Assembly: GCA_964463165.1 (NCBI GenBank)
Contig: CAYXBK010000022.1
Location: 1 to 64,000, forward strand
Reading direction: 5' to 3'
Source: UBA7236 sp964463165
GTDB lineage: Bacteria > Bacteroidota > Bacteroidia > Chitinophagales > BACL12
Length of the DNA: 64,000 nt
Part shown: piece by piece, positions 53,209 through 61,870 of the stretch
Numbering within the stretch: the stretch's first letter is position 1
Layout of the letters: each line of letters opens with the position of its first letter
Position numbers and translations under genes: made by a program
The notes under the pieces: model-generated
Seen by the model: only the letters and a program-made list of their open reading frames with translations
The model's database searches: none
What the model was told of the DNA's origin: nothing

Positions 53209-54552
53209 ATGCGTGTAAAATCTATTGCAATTATAGGCGCCGGGCTTGTCGGCAGCCTGTTAAGTATTTATCTGAAAAGAAAGGGATATGATGTGATCGT
53301 TTATGAGCGCAGGCCCGATTTGCGCTTAACAGGTGCCGCCGGCGGGCGATCCATCAATCTTGCCATCAGCGAACGCGGATGGAAAGCACTTGCCGGCGTA
53401 GGTCTGGAAGAGCAGATCCGTGAAATGGCTATCCCGATGCATGGAAGGGAAGTACATACACTGCATGGTGAAATATCCTTTCAACCATACGGCAAACCCG
53501 GGCAGTTTATTAATTCGGTAAGCCGCGGCGGATTAAATATTGCGCTTCTGCATGCTGCAGAAAAAGAAGGGATTAATTTTTTATTTGATCAGCGTATTGT
53601 TGAAACCGATATGGCGGGCAATATTGCTTTAATGGAAGATTTGAAAAATCATGAAACATATAAGATCGAACCGGATTTAATTATTGGCGCCGATGGTGCA
53701 TTCAGTTTATTGCGCTATGCAATGATGCGCATCGATAAATTTAATTATGCGCAGCAATATGAAGAACATTCGTATAAAGAATTGAGTATTCCTGCTGATG
53801 AAAATACCGGCGAACATATACTCGAAAAAAATGCATTGCATATCTGGCCGCGAAAAAGTTTTATGCTCATTGCATTGCCGAATGAAGACGGCAGTTTTAC
53901 ATGTACTTTATTTCATTATACAAAAGGTGAAAATTCATTTGAAAAAATTACCAATGAAAAGGAATTAATGGAGTTTTTCAAACAATATTTCCCCGATGTT
54001 CTTCCAATCATGCCAACATTGAGTTATGATTTTTTTCATAATCCGACAGGCTCATTAATGACGGTGAAATGTTTTCCATGGACAAATGGAAGAAGTATGC
54101 TGATCGGCGATGCAGCACATGCGATCATTCCGTTTTACGGCCAGGGCATGAATTGCGGTTTTGAAGATTGCACGATATTAAATGAATTAATCGATTATTG
54201 CGATCATGATTGGGATAAGATCATGCCGATGTTTGAAGCAGCTCGCAAACCAAACAGCGATGCAATTGCTGATCTCGCAAAATTAAATTTTATTGAAATG
54301 CGTGATCTGGTTACTGATCCGCAATTTCAGTTTAAAAAGAAAATTGCGGCAAAAGTTGCTGAAGTATATCCCGATAAATTTATTCCCGTCTATTCGATGG
54401 TTTCATTTTCTCATTTACCATATAGCGAAGCATTAAAAGAATATCGCCGGCAGGATGCAGTTTTATCTGAAACAATTTTATTGCCCGATATTCAAGAGAA
54501 ATGGGACAATCAATATTTTGAAATGATTGCTTCCAGATTATTCAACCAATAA
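53209..54552 (+). CDS. kmo: Kynurenine 3-monooxygenase
   Basis: A 447-residue FAD/NADPH monooxygenase converting kynurenine to 3-hydroxykynurenine. It has GxGxxG at 10-15 (GAGLVG), the family RSINLAISERG motif, the FAD region LIGDAAHAIIPFYGQGMNCGFEDC (around residue 300) and a C-terminal membrane-associating region typical of KMO. It feeds kynU and 3-hydroxyanthranilate dioxygenase in the same window. Transcribed alone with a near-leaderless promoter; a terminator follows. Confidence 0.96.
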   Translation: MRVKSIAIIGAGLVGSLLSIYLKRKGYDVIVYERRPDLRLTGAAGGRSINLAISERGWKALAGVGLEEQIREMAIPMHGREVHTLHGEISFQPYGKPGQFINSVSRGGLNIALLHAAEKEGINFLFDQRIVETDMAGNIALMEDLKNHETYKIEPDLIIGADGAFSLLRYAMMRIDKFNYAQQYEEHSYKELSIPADENTGEHILEKNALHIWPRKSFMLIALPNEDGSFTCTLFHYTKGENSFEKITNEKELMEFFKQYFPDVLPIMPTLSYDFFHNPTGSLMTVKCFPWTNGRSMLIGDAAHAIIPFYGQGMNCGFEDCTILNELIDYCDHDWDKIMPMFEAARKPNSDAIADLAKLNFIEMRDLVTDPQFQFKKKIAAKVAEVYPDKFIPVYSMVSFSHLPYSEALKEYRRQDAVLSETILLPDIQEKWDNQYFEMIASRLFNQ

Positions 54553-54587
54553 AAAACCCCGGCAATTTACCGGGGCGTTTATTTTTT
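54551..54587 (+). terminator. Terminator of kmo
   Basis: A 6-bp GC stem (ccccgg/ccgggg, 54557-54575) with a 7-base loop, A-rich before and T-rich after. It may serve both kmo and the convergent lipoprotein gene. Confidence 0.8.
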
Positions 54588-54595
54588 CTTTCAAA

Positions 54596-54892
54596 TTAAT
54601 TTCCACCTGGTTTTTTCTTCACAGGCACATCAGATTTTAAAACAGGTTTAGTTTTAACGCCTGTTGAAGTTGTTGCTGCAGGCATATTGTCCATTGCATT
54701 TTGCATTGAGTCAAGCATCATTTGCATTGAATCAACTTTACCCTGCATCATGGTCATACCTGCAGTGCATGTGCTGTCAGCTTTTTTCATGTCAGCTTCC
54801 ATTTGTGCCATTTTTGCTTCTGCTTCTTTGTCGGTACATCCGGCTAAAGCTAAACCAGCACCTAAAACGAGTAACGAGATTTTGATTTTCAT
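54596..54892 (-). CDS. Small coiled-coil lipoprotein, copy A
   Basis: A 98-residue lipoprotein: signal ending in LAGC (Cys19), then a heptad-rich region full of Met, Gln, Asp and Lys (about 24-75, e.g. MQGKVDSMQMMLDSMQNAMDNM) and a Lys/Pro-rich tail. It resembles Lpp-like coiled coils but lacks the Lpp C-terminal Lys. It has a paralogue at 56443-56829, sharing the N-terminal MK-K-signal, CTDKEAE/CTDKKAAEE start and heptad region. Its divergent partner is the DUF5011-type lipoprotein at 54994. A TACCTTTG promoter box lies at 54928-54935. Confidence 0.8.
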   Translation of the reverse strand: MKIKISLLVLGAGLALAGCTDKEAEAKMAQMEADMKKADSTCTAGMTMMQGKVDSMQMMLDSMQNAMDNMPAATTSTGVKTKPVLKSDVPVKKKPGGN

Positions 54893-54927
54893 ATAGTTTG
54901 ATTTGGTTTAAGGAATAGTATACGGCA

Positions 54928-54935
54928 CAAAGGTA
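54928..54935 (-). promoter_or_regulatory. Promoter -7 box (TACCTTTG) of copy A lipoprotein
   Basis: A perfect TAnnTTTG match on the minus strand, 35 bases before the ATG. It occupies the same relative place as the box of the copy B gene. Confidence 0.55.
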
Positions 54936-54993
54936 GATATTCTAAAAAACACGTACCTTCATTCTGTAAAAAAATATATTATAATTTCTGTTT

Positions 54994-55692
54994 ATGATGC
55001 GGGACCAGGCTATGAGATTCATGTATTGCTGGCTGTTTGCAAGCCTTTTAGTGGCTTGCAAAAAAAAGGATATGAATGCGCCGCTGATAATAATTGAGGG
55101 AGAGAATCCTTTATTTATTGAACTTGGAGGAACATGGGTGCTACCCGCTTATTCCGCTTCAGATATTGAAGATGGTGACCTGACGGCAGATGTGCAAATT
55201 GCGAATGCTGAAATCAATACAGGTCAGATAGCCGCCTGGGAAGTGGTTTTCAGTGTATCTGATCAGGATGGCAATAAAGCATTTGATACGCTTTTTGTAA
55301 ATATCGGAATGGGAGCGACTGCATACACCGGTGATTATTCGGTTAATGAAATACGGGATGTGGATGGTGACGGAATTTTAGGCGAAGCAGATGTTACCGA
55401 CGAAGTGGCCGCCTATACAATATCTATTTCAGCCGGCCCGGAAGAAAATGCTTTGATTATCGATAATCTCGGTGATTATGGAAAAGGGGTTGAAACGATC
55501 GTTTATTTCAACGGTGAACTAAACGAACAACTTTCGCTGGATACATTTATTCCCGACGAAGACGGCATTCATCTCGAAGGCACGGGTGAGGTTGTGACAG
55601 GCACCTCAGAATCTGTAATCATTCAATTCGATTATGAAGCTGAGGATGGAGACATTACGGTGCCATGTGAGGCAGAATTCATAAAACTTTAA
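54994..55692 (+). CDS. DUF5011/Ig-like lipoprotein, copy A
   Basis: A 232-residue lipoprotein: signal with lipobox ending at Cys22 (LLVAC), then an Ig-like domain of the DUF5011 type (IIEGENPLFIELGGTW..., YSASDIEDGDLTADVQ; about 30-105), then a second beta-rich domain containing YTGDYSVNE.. and ..IDNLGDYG. The second domain recurs in the copy at 56927. The function is unknown; cell-surface anchoring is likely. It is divergent to the coiled-coil lipoprotein (copy A). Confidence 0.82.
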   Translation: MMRDQAMRFMYCWLFASLLVACKKKDMNAPLIIIEGENPLFIELGGTWVLPAYSASDIEDGDLTADVQIANAEINTGQIAAWEVVFSVSDQDGNKAFDTLFVNIGMGATAYTGDYSVNEIRDVDGDGILGEADVTDEVAAYTISISAGPEENALIIDNLGDYGKGVETIVYFNGELNEQLSLDTFIPDEDGIHLEGTGEVVTGTSESVIIQFDYEAEDGDITVPCEAEFIKL

Positions 55693-55750
55693 TCTCACAA
55701 TTAAAAAATTTACCTCATTTCATGGCGGCTGTATTCTGTTTAGAGTTTTC

Positions 55751-55758
55751 TATTTTTG
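55751..55758 (+). promoter_or_regulatory. Promoter -7 box (TATTTTTG) 5 bases from the ATG
   Basis: A perfect TAnnTTTG match with only 5 bases (cccga) to the ATG at 55764, so a leaderless mRNA is predicted. No TTG lies at the expected -33. Confidence 0.45.
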
Positions 55759-55763
55759 CCCGA

Positions 55764-56393
55764 ATGATTTACAAACCGGCGGCCATTATTTTTCTTATTT
55801 GCTTAGTCTCTTCCTGTAAAAGAAATGATGAAATCGGCCCCGTTGTATTTTTAAATTCCGATACGGTTGAAGTGCATTATCGCGGTTTACCCTATTATGA
55901 TCCGGGCATTGATGCAGCTGATAATTATACCTGTGATCTCACAAATATTGAAGTGATCAATTCCGTTGATACTGCCTCCTATGGTTCTTATACAATTATT
56001 TACCGGGTGACTGATGATGCAGGGAATATGACGGAAATTACAAGAGATGTAGATATTGTTTTGCCTGTTTCCGATTATTATTCACTCGATTATGATGCTT
56101 TCGATACCTGCACCAGCAATACTTATTTCTACACAGGACTTATTCAGGATTGCACTTGCGAGGGTTCTGTAATTACGGTTGCCAATATCAGCAATTTCGG
56201 ACTTTCTGCTGTGTTTAATCTCCCCTTGTCGGGCCAGTATTTTGAATATGTGACGCTTGATACCGTGAAAGCCGGGGTGCATTTTGAAGGCTTCGGGATT
56301 ATGACACCCGGCGCCGATTCTATTAAATGGGAATACGTTATTTCCGATTCCGTTTCAACGGATGTTTGCAGATCCACCTGGATCAAACAATAA
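55764..56393 (+). CDS. DUF5011/Ig-like lipoprotein, divergent third paralogue
   Basis: A 209-residue lipoprotein: signal with lipobox ending at Cys18 (LVSSC), then an Ig-like domain (VFLNSDTVEVHYRGLPYYDPGIDAADNYTC..., YRVTDDAGNMTEITRDVDI) and a second beta-rich domain that is more divergent (NISNFGLSAVFNL, GVHFEGFGIMTPG). The start was set at the ATG 5 bases after a promoter box; a longer frame begins 42 bases upstream. It sits between the two divergent modules. Confidence 0.82.
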   Translation: MIYKPAAIIFLICLVSSCKRNDEIGPVVFLNSDTVEVHYRGLPYYDPGIDAADNYTCDLTNIEVINSVDTASYGSYTIIYRVTDDAGNMTEITRDVDIVLPVSDYYSLDYDAFDTCTSNTYFYTGLIQDCTCEGSVITVANISNFGLSAVFNLPLSGQYFEYVTLDTVKAGVHFEGFGIMTPGADSIKWEYVISDSVSTDVCRSTWIKQ

Positions 56394-56424
56394 AAAAAGG
56401 CCGGTTCTTTTCAGAACCAGCCTT
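56392..56424 (-). terminator. Terminator of copy B small lipoprotein
   Basis: An 11-bp interrupted stem (56397-56424, one c/a mismatch) with a 4-base loop. A run of seven A follows on the plus strand, so U-tract on the minus strand. It overlaps the stop codon of the 55764 gene. Confidence 0.85.
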
Positions 56425-56442
56425 GAGTTATGTCTCTGTTTA

Positions 56443-56829
56443 TTATAACCCGCCACCTGAATTGGAGGATTTCCCTTTTGTTTTCATGTCTACAGGTTCT
56501 TCAGATTTTCCCTTTGTTTTCATATCAGTACTTCCTGATTTTCCTTTTGTAGTCATTACATCACCTTTTTTAGGTTCTTCAGGTGTGGTGGTTTTTGTTG
56601 ATGTGGATTTTGATCCGGTGTAATTTTTAACCGGGTGCAACAGCGAATCAATTGTTGCATTCAGGCTCGTAATAATTGAGTCTTTCATCATTTTATCAGC
56701 CATACAAATACTGTCGGCTTGCAACATTTGTGTTTTCAGGGCTTCAAGCTCCTCGGCAGCTTTTTTATCAGTACAACCTGCAATTAAAAACCCAGTCAGG
56801 CAAACCAATGCGAGAATTTTCATTTTCAT
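56443..56829 (-). CDS. Small coiled-coil lipoprotein, copy B
   Basis: A 128-residue lipoprotein (start M-K-M-K-I-L-A-L): signal ending in IAGC, then CTDKKAAEELEALKTQMLQAD.., a heptad region, and a Thr/Lys-rich tail with three copies of a KTKGKS-type heptad (TTKGKS, MKTKGKS, MKTKGKS). The body matches copy A at 54596-54892. The start was placed downstream because a TAACTTTG box (56865-56872) overlaps the start of a longer frame. Its divergent neighbour is the DUF5011-type lipoprotein at 56927. Confidence 0.8.
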   Translation of the reverse strand: MKMKILALVCLTGFLIAGCTDKKAAEELEALKTQMLQADSICMADKMMKDSIITSLNATIDSLLHPVKNYTGSKSTSTKTTTPEEPKKGDVMTTKGKSGSTDMKTKGKSEEPVDMKTKGKSSNSGGGL

Positions 56830-56864
56830 TTCTTGTCGTTTTTTAGTTTGGAATAGTATTTGAA

Positions 56865-56872
56865 CAAAGTTA
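56865..56872 (-). promoter_or_regulatory. Promoter -7 box (TAACTTTG) of copy B lipoprotein
   Basis: A perfect TAnnTTTG match on the minus strand, about 35 bases before the ATG at 56829. It occupies the same relative place as the box of copy A. Confidence 0.55.
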
Positions 56873-56926
56873 TGCATTCAAATTGTATTCCGTATTTTTA
56901 CAAACCCTAAATTAAAATTAAAATTT

Positions 56927-57595
56927 ATGAAAAAAAGAAACATTCTGATTGGTATTACTGCGTGTGGTTTATTGTTCACGGGCCTTGTCGGCTGTGGAAC
57001 TGACGACCTCTCCACTCCGGTGATCGTGCTGAACGGCGACACTGAAGTATTTGTAAAATTAGGCGATTCCTACACCGATGCAGGCGCAACTGCTACCGAT
57101 GATGAGGATGGTGATATCTCAACAAATATTGTTGTTGATGAAAGCGATGTAAACACTGATGATATTGGTGAATACGTTGTAACCTATAGTGTTGCAGATG
57201 CGGCAGGAAATACTGCAATCGAAGAACGTACAGTTTATGTTTACGCTGCGAATACAAGTTATGCAGGTACCTATTCTGTAAATGAAACGTATACCGATGA
57301 TCTCGGCAATACCGATAATATCACGTATACCGTTACCATCACAGCTTCAGGTGTTGATCCTGATCTGATTCTGATTGAAAACCTTGGTGATTATGATCCT
57401 CCGGTAACTGTTGAAGCAACTATCAGCGGCAACCTCGGCGACCAGCTCGACATTAATGACCTGCAGGGCGGTATCCAGTTCGACGGATCCGGTTCAGTTA
57501 CACTCGGATCAATTACAAGCTTCATTTTTGATTTGAATTATACGCAGGATGGTACTTTATTTTATACCAGCGAAGCAACATTCACAAAATTGTAA
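56927..57595 (+). CDS. DUF5011/Ig-like lipoprotein, copy B
   Basis: A 222-residue lipoprotein: signal with lipobox ending at Cys23 (GLVGC), DUF5011 Ig-like domain (VIVLNGDTEVFVKLGDSYTDAGATATDDEDGDIST; YVVTYSVADAAGNTAIEERTVYVY) and a second beta-rich domain (YAGTYSVNETYTDD, ..LIENLGDYDPPV, ..IQFDGSGSVTLG). The second domain resembles that of the 54994 protein, as does the ending: TSEATFTKL here, PCEAEFIKL there. A terminator follows. Confidence 0.85.
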   Translation: MKKRNILIGITACGLLFTGLVGCGTDDLSTPVIVLNGDTEVFVKLGDSYTDAGATATDDEDGDISTNIVVDESDVNTDDIGEYVVTYSVADAAGNTAIEERTVYVYAANTSYAGTYSVNETYTDDLGNTDNITYTVTITASGVDPDLILIENLGDYDPPVTVEATISGNLGDQLDINDLQGGIQFDGSGSVTLGSITSFIFDLNYTQDGTLFYTSEATFTKL

Positions 57596-57615
57596 GATTC
57601 TGGTTTAAACATATT

Positions 57616-57645
57616 AAAGGCTCCGGATTTTCCGGGGCCTTTTTT
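57616..57645 (+). terminator. Terminator of copy B DUF5011 lipoprotein gene
   Basis: An 11-bp stem (57616-57626 with 57632-57642, one G-U) with a 5-base loop and a run of T to 57645. Confidence 0.85.
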
Positions 57646-57715
57646 ATTTTGAGCACCGGCAGACAGGAACGCAGCGTGCCGATTTAATTGTTAATTTTAT
57701 ACGGAGAAAATAAGA

Positions 57716-59362
57716 ATGTTCAGGAGATTTGCCACAATTGCTTTCATCTGCATTTACACGACAAATTTGTTTTCACAAACAAATCAGACTGTAAAAGGGG
57801 AAATAATTCTACAATTATTTAAAGGTAATGATATTGAATACGCAATACAGTCGGCAGAAAAACAATTCAATGTTACGCTTGAAGCAAAAAAAGCACTTTC
57901 AGCATCACTGAATATCTGGCTGGTGCAATTTGATCCCGAACATATTTCGGGTGAGCAGCTTGTTGAAATGTTGATCCGTCAGCCGGAAATCGCAAATGTG
58001 CAGCTGAATCATTTCGTTCAAAACCGGTCTATTCCCGATGATACTTTTTTTTCCGAACAATGGAATATGCTGAATGACGGGTCCGACGGCGGCATTGCCG
58101 ATGCAGATATTGATGCAGACGATGCCTGGAATATTTCTACCGGCGGTTTAACAATTGCAGGCGATACGATTGTAATTGCAATTGTTGATGATGGTTTTTT
58201 TCTCGCACATGAAGATTTATCTTTTTTTAAAAATTATAATGAGATCCCTGGAAATTTAATTGATGATGACGCAAATGGTTACGTGGATGATTTCGACGGA
58301 TGGAACAGTACGGATCTGAACGGAACAATTTTATCTAAAAATCACGGCACACATGTTTCAGGAATTGCGGGTGCAATTGGCGATAATGGAATCGGTGTTG
58401 CAGGCGTAAACTGGCATGTGAAATTATTGCCGGTAAAATGCGATGTGATCGAATCGGAAGTGATCGCATCGTACGCATATATTTATGATATGCGTGCATT
58501 ATATAATACTTCTGATGGTGCTAAAGGCGCATTTATCGTTGCAACTAATTCATCCTTCGGAATTGATTTTGTTTCCGCTGGAGATTTTCCTGTTTGGTGT
58601 GCCATGTACGATTCACTCGGCACACTCGGAATTTTAAGCGCAGCTGCAACGAATAATTCGGTTGTAAATATCGATGTGGTGGGAGATATGCCAACCGGTT
58701 GTTCAAGTGATTTTCTCATCGCCGTTACAAATACCGATCAGGCGGATAATTTAAAAGCGGGATACGGCGCAGTTGCAGTTGATCTCGGTGCACCCGGAAA
58801 TATGATTGAATCAACCTATCCGGATAATACATATGGCAAATTGCCCGGCACTTCAATGGCTTCGCCGCATGTTGCAGGAACGGTTGCATTGATGTTTTCC
58901 GCAGCATGCGAAAAATTCATGAATGATTATGCATACGATCCGGCCGCTATGGCCTTGCTTGTTAAAGATTATATTTTAACAGGCACGGATTTTTGCGGCG
59001 ACCTGAATGGTATTTCGGTAAGCAACGGGAGATTGAATGTAAATAATGCCATGCTGAAACTGGTAAATGGATATTGCTCGGATGCAATTGATTCTGAAAT
59101 ACCGGAGAGCAGTAACCTGGTCTTATTTCCAAATCCCGCCGGTACAATTCTCAACATACATTCCGCAATTCACGCACATCATGAATTGAAAATTATGGTG
59201 TATGATGAATTAATGCGTCCCTGTTTTTTTTCAGATTTAAAAATAAATACTTCATTGCCGGAAATAAATGTTTCAGATTTTTTAAACGGGATTTACTTTC
59301 TTAAACTTGCAGATAAAACCACCGGCACCATATATACTTCAACGTTTGTGGTACAGCATTAA
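57716..59362 (+). CDS. Secreted subtilase (S8) with T9SS domain
   Basis: A 548-residue exported protease: signal peptide (1-21, NLFSQ), an N-terminal propeptide/fervidolysin-like region (about 25-105), and an S8 catalytic triad Asp158 (AIVDDG), His210 (NHGTHVSG) and Ser379 (GTSMASPHVAG). The C-terminal T9SS domain begins LVLFPNPAGTILNI. It would be exported to the cell surface and act on proteins. It lies 18 bases upstream of recJ; a functional link is not implied. Confidence 0.9.
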   Translation: MFRRFATIAFICIYTTNLFSQTNQTVKGEIILQLFKGNDIEYAIQSAEKQFNVTLEAKKALSASLNIWLVQFDPEHISGEQLVEMLIRQPEIANVQLNHFVQNRSIPDDTFFSEQWNMLNDGSDGGIADADIDADDAWNISTGGLTIAGDTIVIAIVDDGFFLAHEDLSFFKNYNEIPGNLIDDDANGYVDDFDGWNSTDLNGTILSKNHGTHVSGIAGAIGDNGIGVAGVNWHVKLLPVKCDVIESEVIASYAYIYDMRALYNTSDGAKGAFIVATNSSFGIDFVSAGDFPVWCAMYDSLGTLGILSAAATNNSVVNIDVVGDMPTGCSSDFLIAVTNTDQADNLKAGYGAVAVDLGAPGNMIESTYPDNTYGKLPGTSMASPHVAGTVALMFSAACEKFMNDYAYDPAAMALLVKDYILTGTDFCGDLNGISVSNGRLNVNNAMLKLVNGYCSDAIDSEIPESSNLVLFPNPAGTILNIHSAIHAHHELKIMVYDELMRPCFFSDLKINTSLPEINVSDFLNGIYFLKLADKTTGTIYTSTFVVQH

Positions 59363-59379
59363 CCGGAGAAATTTAAGGC

Positions 59380-61077
59380 ATGGAGAAAAGATGGGTACTT
59401 AAACCGGCAAATGAAGAAAAGATCATTGCACTGCAAAAAGAATTACAGGTGCATCCTGTAATCTGCAGGCTGCTTGTTCAGAGGGGTATTACAACATTCG
59501 AAGAAGCAAAACAATTTTTCAGGCCTTCACTTGATGATCTCCACGATCCGTACCTGATGAAAGGAATGCAACCTGCGATCGAACGCATCAACCTTGCACT
59601 TGAAAAAAATGAACGCATTCTTATTTATGGAGATTATGATGTTGACGGCACCACTTCTGTTGCGCTTGCATATTCTTTTTTTAAAAATATTTATTACAAT
59701 ATCGACTATTATATTCCTGACAGATATAGTGAGGGATATGGAATTTCATTCAAAGGAATTGACTATGCAAAAAATACAAATTGCAAATTAGTCATTGCAC
59801 TCGACTGCGGAATAAAAGCGAATGATAAAATCGATTATGCGAATCAGGCTGCAATTGATTTTATCATTTGTGATCATCACCTTCCCGGCGATGAAATTCC
59901 AAAAGCAATTGCAGTGCTCGATCCGAAACAATCTGATTGTCCATATCCATATAAAGAATTATCGGGTTGTGGCATCGGCTTTAAATTAATTCAGGCATTT
60001 GCGCAATATCACGATATGCCTTTCGAATCGGTTACGCATTTTTTGGATCTTGTTGCAATCAGTATTGCAAGTGATATTGTTCCCATGACTGGTGAAAACA
60101 GAATTCTTGCATATTATGGACTGGAGATATTAAATAAGGATCCGCGTCCCGGCCTGAAAGCCTTAATTGCAACAACAGGATTTGAAGGCCCTTTAAGTAT
60201 TTCAAATATTGTTTTCGGAATCGGTCCACGCATAAATGCGGCCGGCCGGCTGGACGATGCAAAAAATGCGGTCCGCATGTTGATTTCCCAAACCGAGGAA
60301 CATGCTAAAAACGGCGCTGATATTTTGCATGGAAAAAATACCGACCGGAAAGAAATTGATAAACAAATTACACTTGCCGCTCTCAATATGCTGGAAGATG
60401 ATCCAAGCGAAAAAAATAAAGTCACTACTGTTTTATTTCATAAAGACTGGCATAAAGGTGTAATCGGAATTGTCGCATCACGATTAATCGATCGTTATTA
60501 CCGGCCTACAATCCTGCTTGCACAATCCAACGGATTGATCAGTGGAAGTGCACGGTCGGTAAAAGGATTTGATATTTATGAGGCAATTAAACAATGCAGT
60601 GATCTGCTCGAACAATTCGGCGGGCATATGTATGCAGCCGGACTTTCACTACTGCCGGAAAATCTGGAGAAATTTAAAAACAGATTTGAAGATGTTGTGC
60701 GGGAATTGATCCTGCCCGAACAATTAATTCCCGAAATTGAAGTGGATGCAATTATAAAACTGAAAGATATTTCACCGTCATTTTATAATATCATCAAACA
60801 ATTTTCACCATTCGGCCCGCAAAATATGCATCCGGTTTTTATGACACAGCAATTATGGAATAATGGCCGTTCGAAAATTGTGGGTGATAATCATTTAAAA
60901 CTTGGTCTGAAGGATACTGATTTATTTAATGCAGATGCCATCGCTTTTCAAAAAGGCGATTTTTATAACGCAATTTCAGAAGGTAATACATTTGATATTT
61001 GTTATGCCCTTGAAGAAAATTATTTTAATGATCTGAAAACAATTCAACTGAATGTGAAAGAGATCAGAATGAATTAA
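59380..61077 (+). CDS. recJ: Single-stranded-DNA-specific exonuclease RecJ
   Basis: A 565-residue DHH-family 5'-3' ssDNA exonuclease for repair and recombination. GDYDVDG (84-90) and C-D165-H166-H167 are the metal-binding motifs. The later PRINAAGRLDDA and SGSARSVKGFDIYEAI..FGGHMYAAG motifs are also intact. Length matches the family. It precedes lptB by four bases and may be co-transcribed. Confidence 0.95.
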   Translation: MEKRWVLKPANEEKIIALQKELQVHPVICRLLVQRGITTFEEAKQFFRPSLDDLHDPYLMKGMQPAIERINLALEKNERILIYGDYDVDGTTSVALAYSFFKNIYYNIDYYIPDRYSEGYGISFKGIDYAKNTNCKLVIALDCGIKANDKIDYANQAAIDFIICDHHLPGDEIPKAIAVLDPKQSDCPYPYKELSGCGIGFKLIQAFAQYHDMPFESVTHFLDLVAISIASDIVPMTGENRILAYYGLEILNKDPRPGLKALIATTGFEGPLSISNIVFGIGPRINAAGRLDDAKNAVRMLISQTEEHAKNGADILHGKNTDRKEIDKQITLAALNMLEDDPSEKNKVTTVLFHKDWHKGVIGIVASRLIDRYYRPTILLAQSNGLISGSARSVKGFDIYEAIKQCSDLLEQFGGHMYAAGLSLLPENLEKFKNRFEDVVRELILPEQLIPEIEVDAIIKLKDISPSFYNIIKQFSPFGPQNMHPVFMTQQLWNNGRSKIVGDNHLKLGLKDTDLFNADAIAFQKGDFYNAISEGNTFDICYALEENYFNDLKTIQLNVKEIRMN

Positions 61078-61081
61078 AAAT

Positions 61082-61849
61082 ATGATATTACAAGCAGATA
61101 AATTAACCAAGAAATATAAGCAGCGAACTGTTGTAAATGAAGTTACTTTTCGTGTAAACCAGGGAGAAATTGTCGGCCTGCTCGGACCGAACGGCGCCGG
61201 AAAAACAACTTCTTTTTATATGGTTGTCGGACTTATTAAACCTGTATCGGGCAATGTATTTCTCGACACCACAGATATCACACAGCTGCCGATGTATAAA
61301 AGAGCCCAATTGGGAATCGGTTATTTACCGCAGGAAGCATCTGTGTTCCGGAAAATGAGCGTAGAGAATAATATCGCATCGGTACTGCAAATGACGAAAC
61401 TCACAAAACAGGAACAAAAGAAAAAACTTGAAACACTCATTCAGGAATTTGGCCTGGAGAATGTCCGGAAAAGTAACGGAGATGTATTAAGTGGCGGTGA
61501 ACGCAGAAGAACTGAAATTGCAAGGGCACTCGCAACTGACCCGAAATTTATTTTACTCGATGAACCTTTCGCCGGAATTGATCCGATTGCCGTCGAAGAC
61601 ATTCAGAATATCGTTGTGAAACTGAAATATAAAAATATCGGCGTACTCATCACCGATCACAATGTGCAGGAAACACTTTCAATTACCGACAGAGCCTACC
61701 TGCTCTTTGAAGGAAAGATTTTGAAACAGGGTACAGCAGAGGAACTTGCAGATGACCCTCAGGTAAGAAAGGTGTATCTTGGGCAAAATTTCATTCTGCG
61801 GAAGAAAAATCTCAGGGAAGAAGAAATTACAGATGGAATAAATAAATAA
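61082..61849 (+). CDS. lptB: LPS export ABC transporter ATP-binding protein LptB
   Basis: A 255-residue ABC ATPase driving lipopolysaccharide extraction to the outer membrane. Walker A GPNGAGKTT (35-43), signature LSGGERRRTE (about 137-146), Walker B ILLDEPFAGIDPIAVED and the H-loop TDHNVQETL are present. The GFLPQEASVFRKM-type Q-loop (GYLPQEASVFRKMS) matches LptB. It lies between recJ and a GH3-family gene. Partners LptF/G are not in the window. Confidence 0.94.
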   Translation: MILQADKLTKKYKQRTVVNEVTFRVNQGEIVGLLGPNGAGKTTSFYMVVGLIKPVSGNVFLDTTDITQLPMYKRAQLGIGYLPQEASVFRKMSVENNIASVLQMTKLTKQEQKKKLETLIQEFGLENVRKSNGDVLSGGERRRTEIARALATDPKFILLDEPFAGIDPIAVEDIQNIVVKLKYKNIGVLITDHNVQETLSITDRAYLLFEGKILKQGTAEELADDPQVRKVYLGQNFILRKKNLREEEITDGINK

Positions 61850-61870
61850 TCGAATTACCAATTCAGCAAC

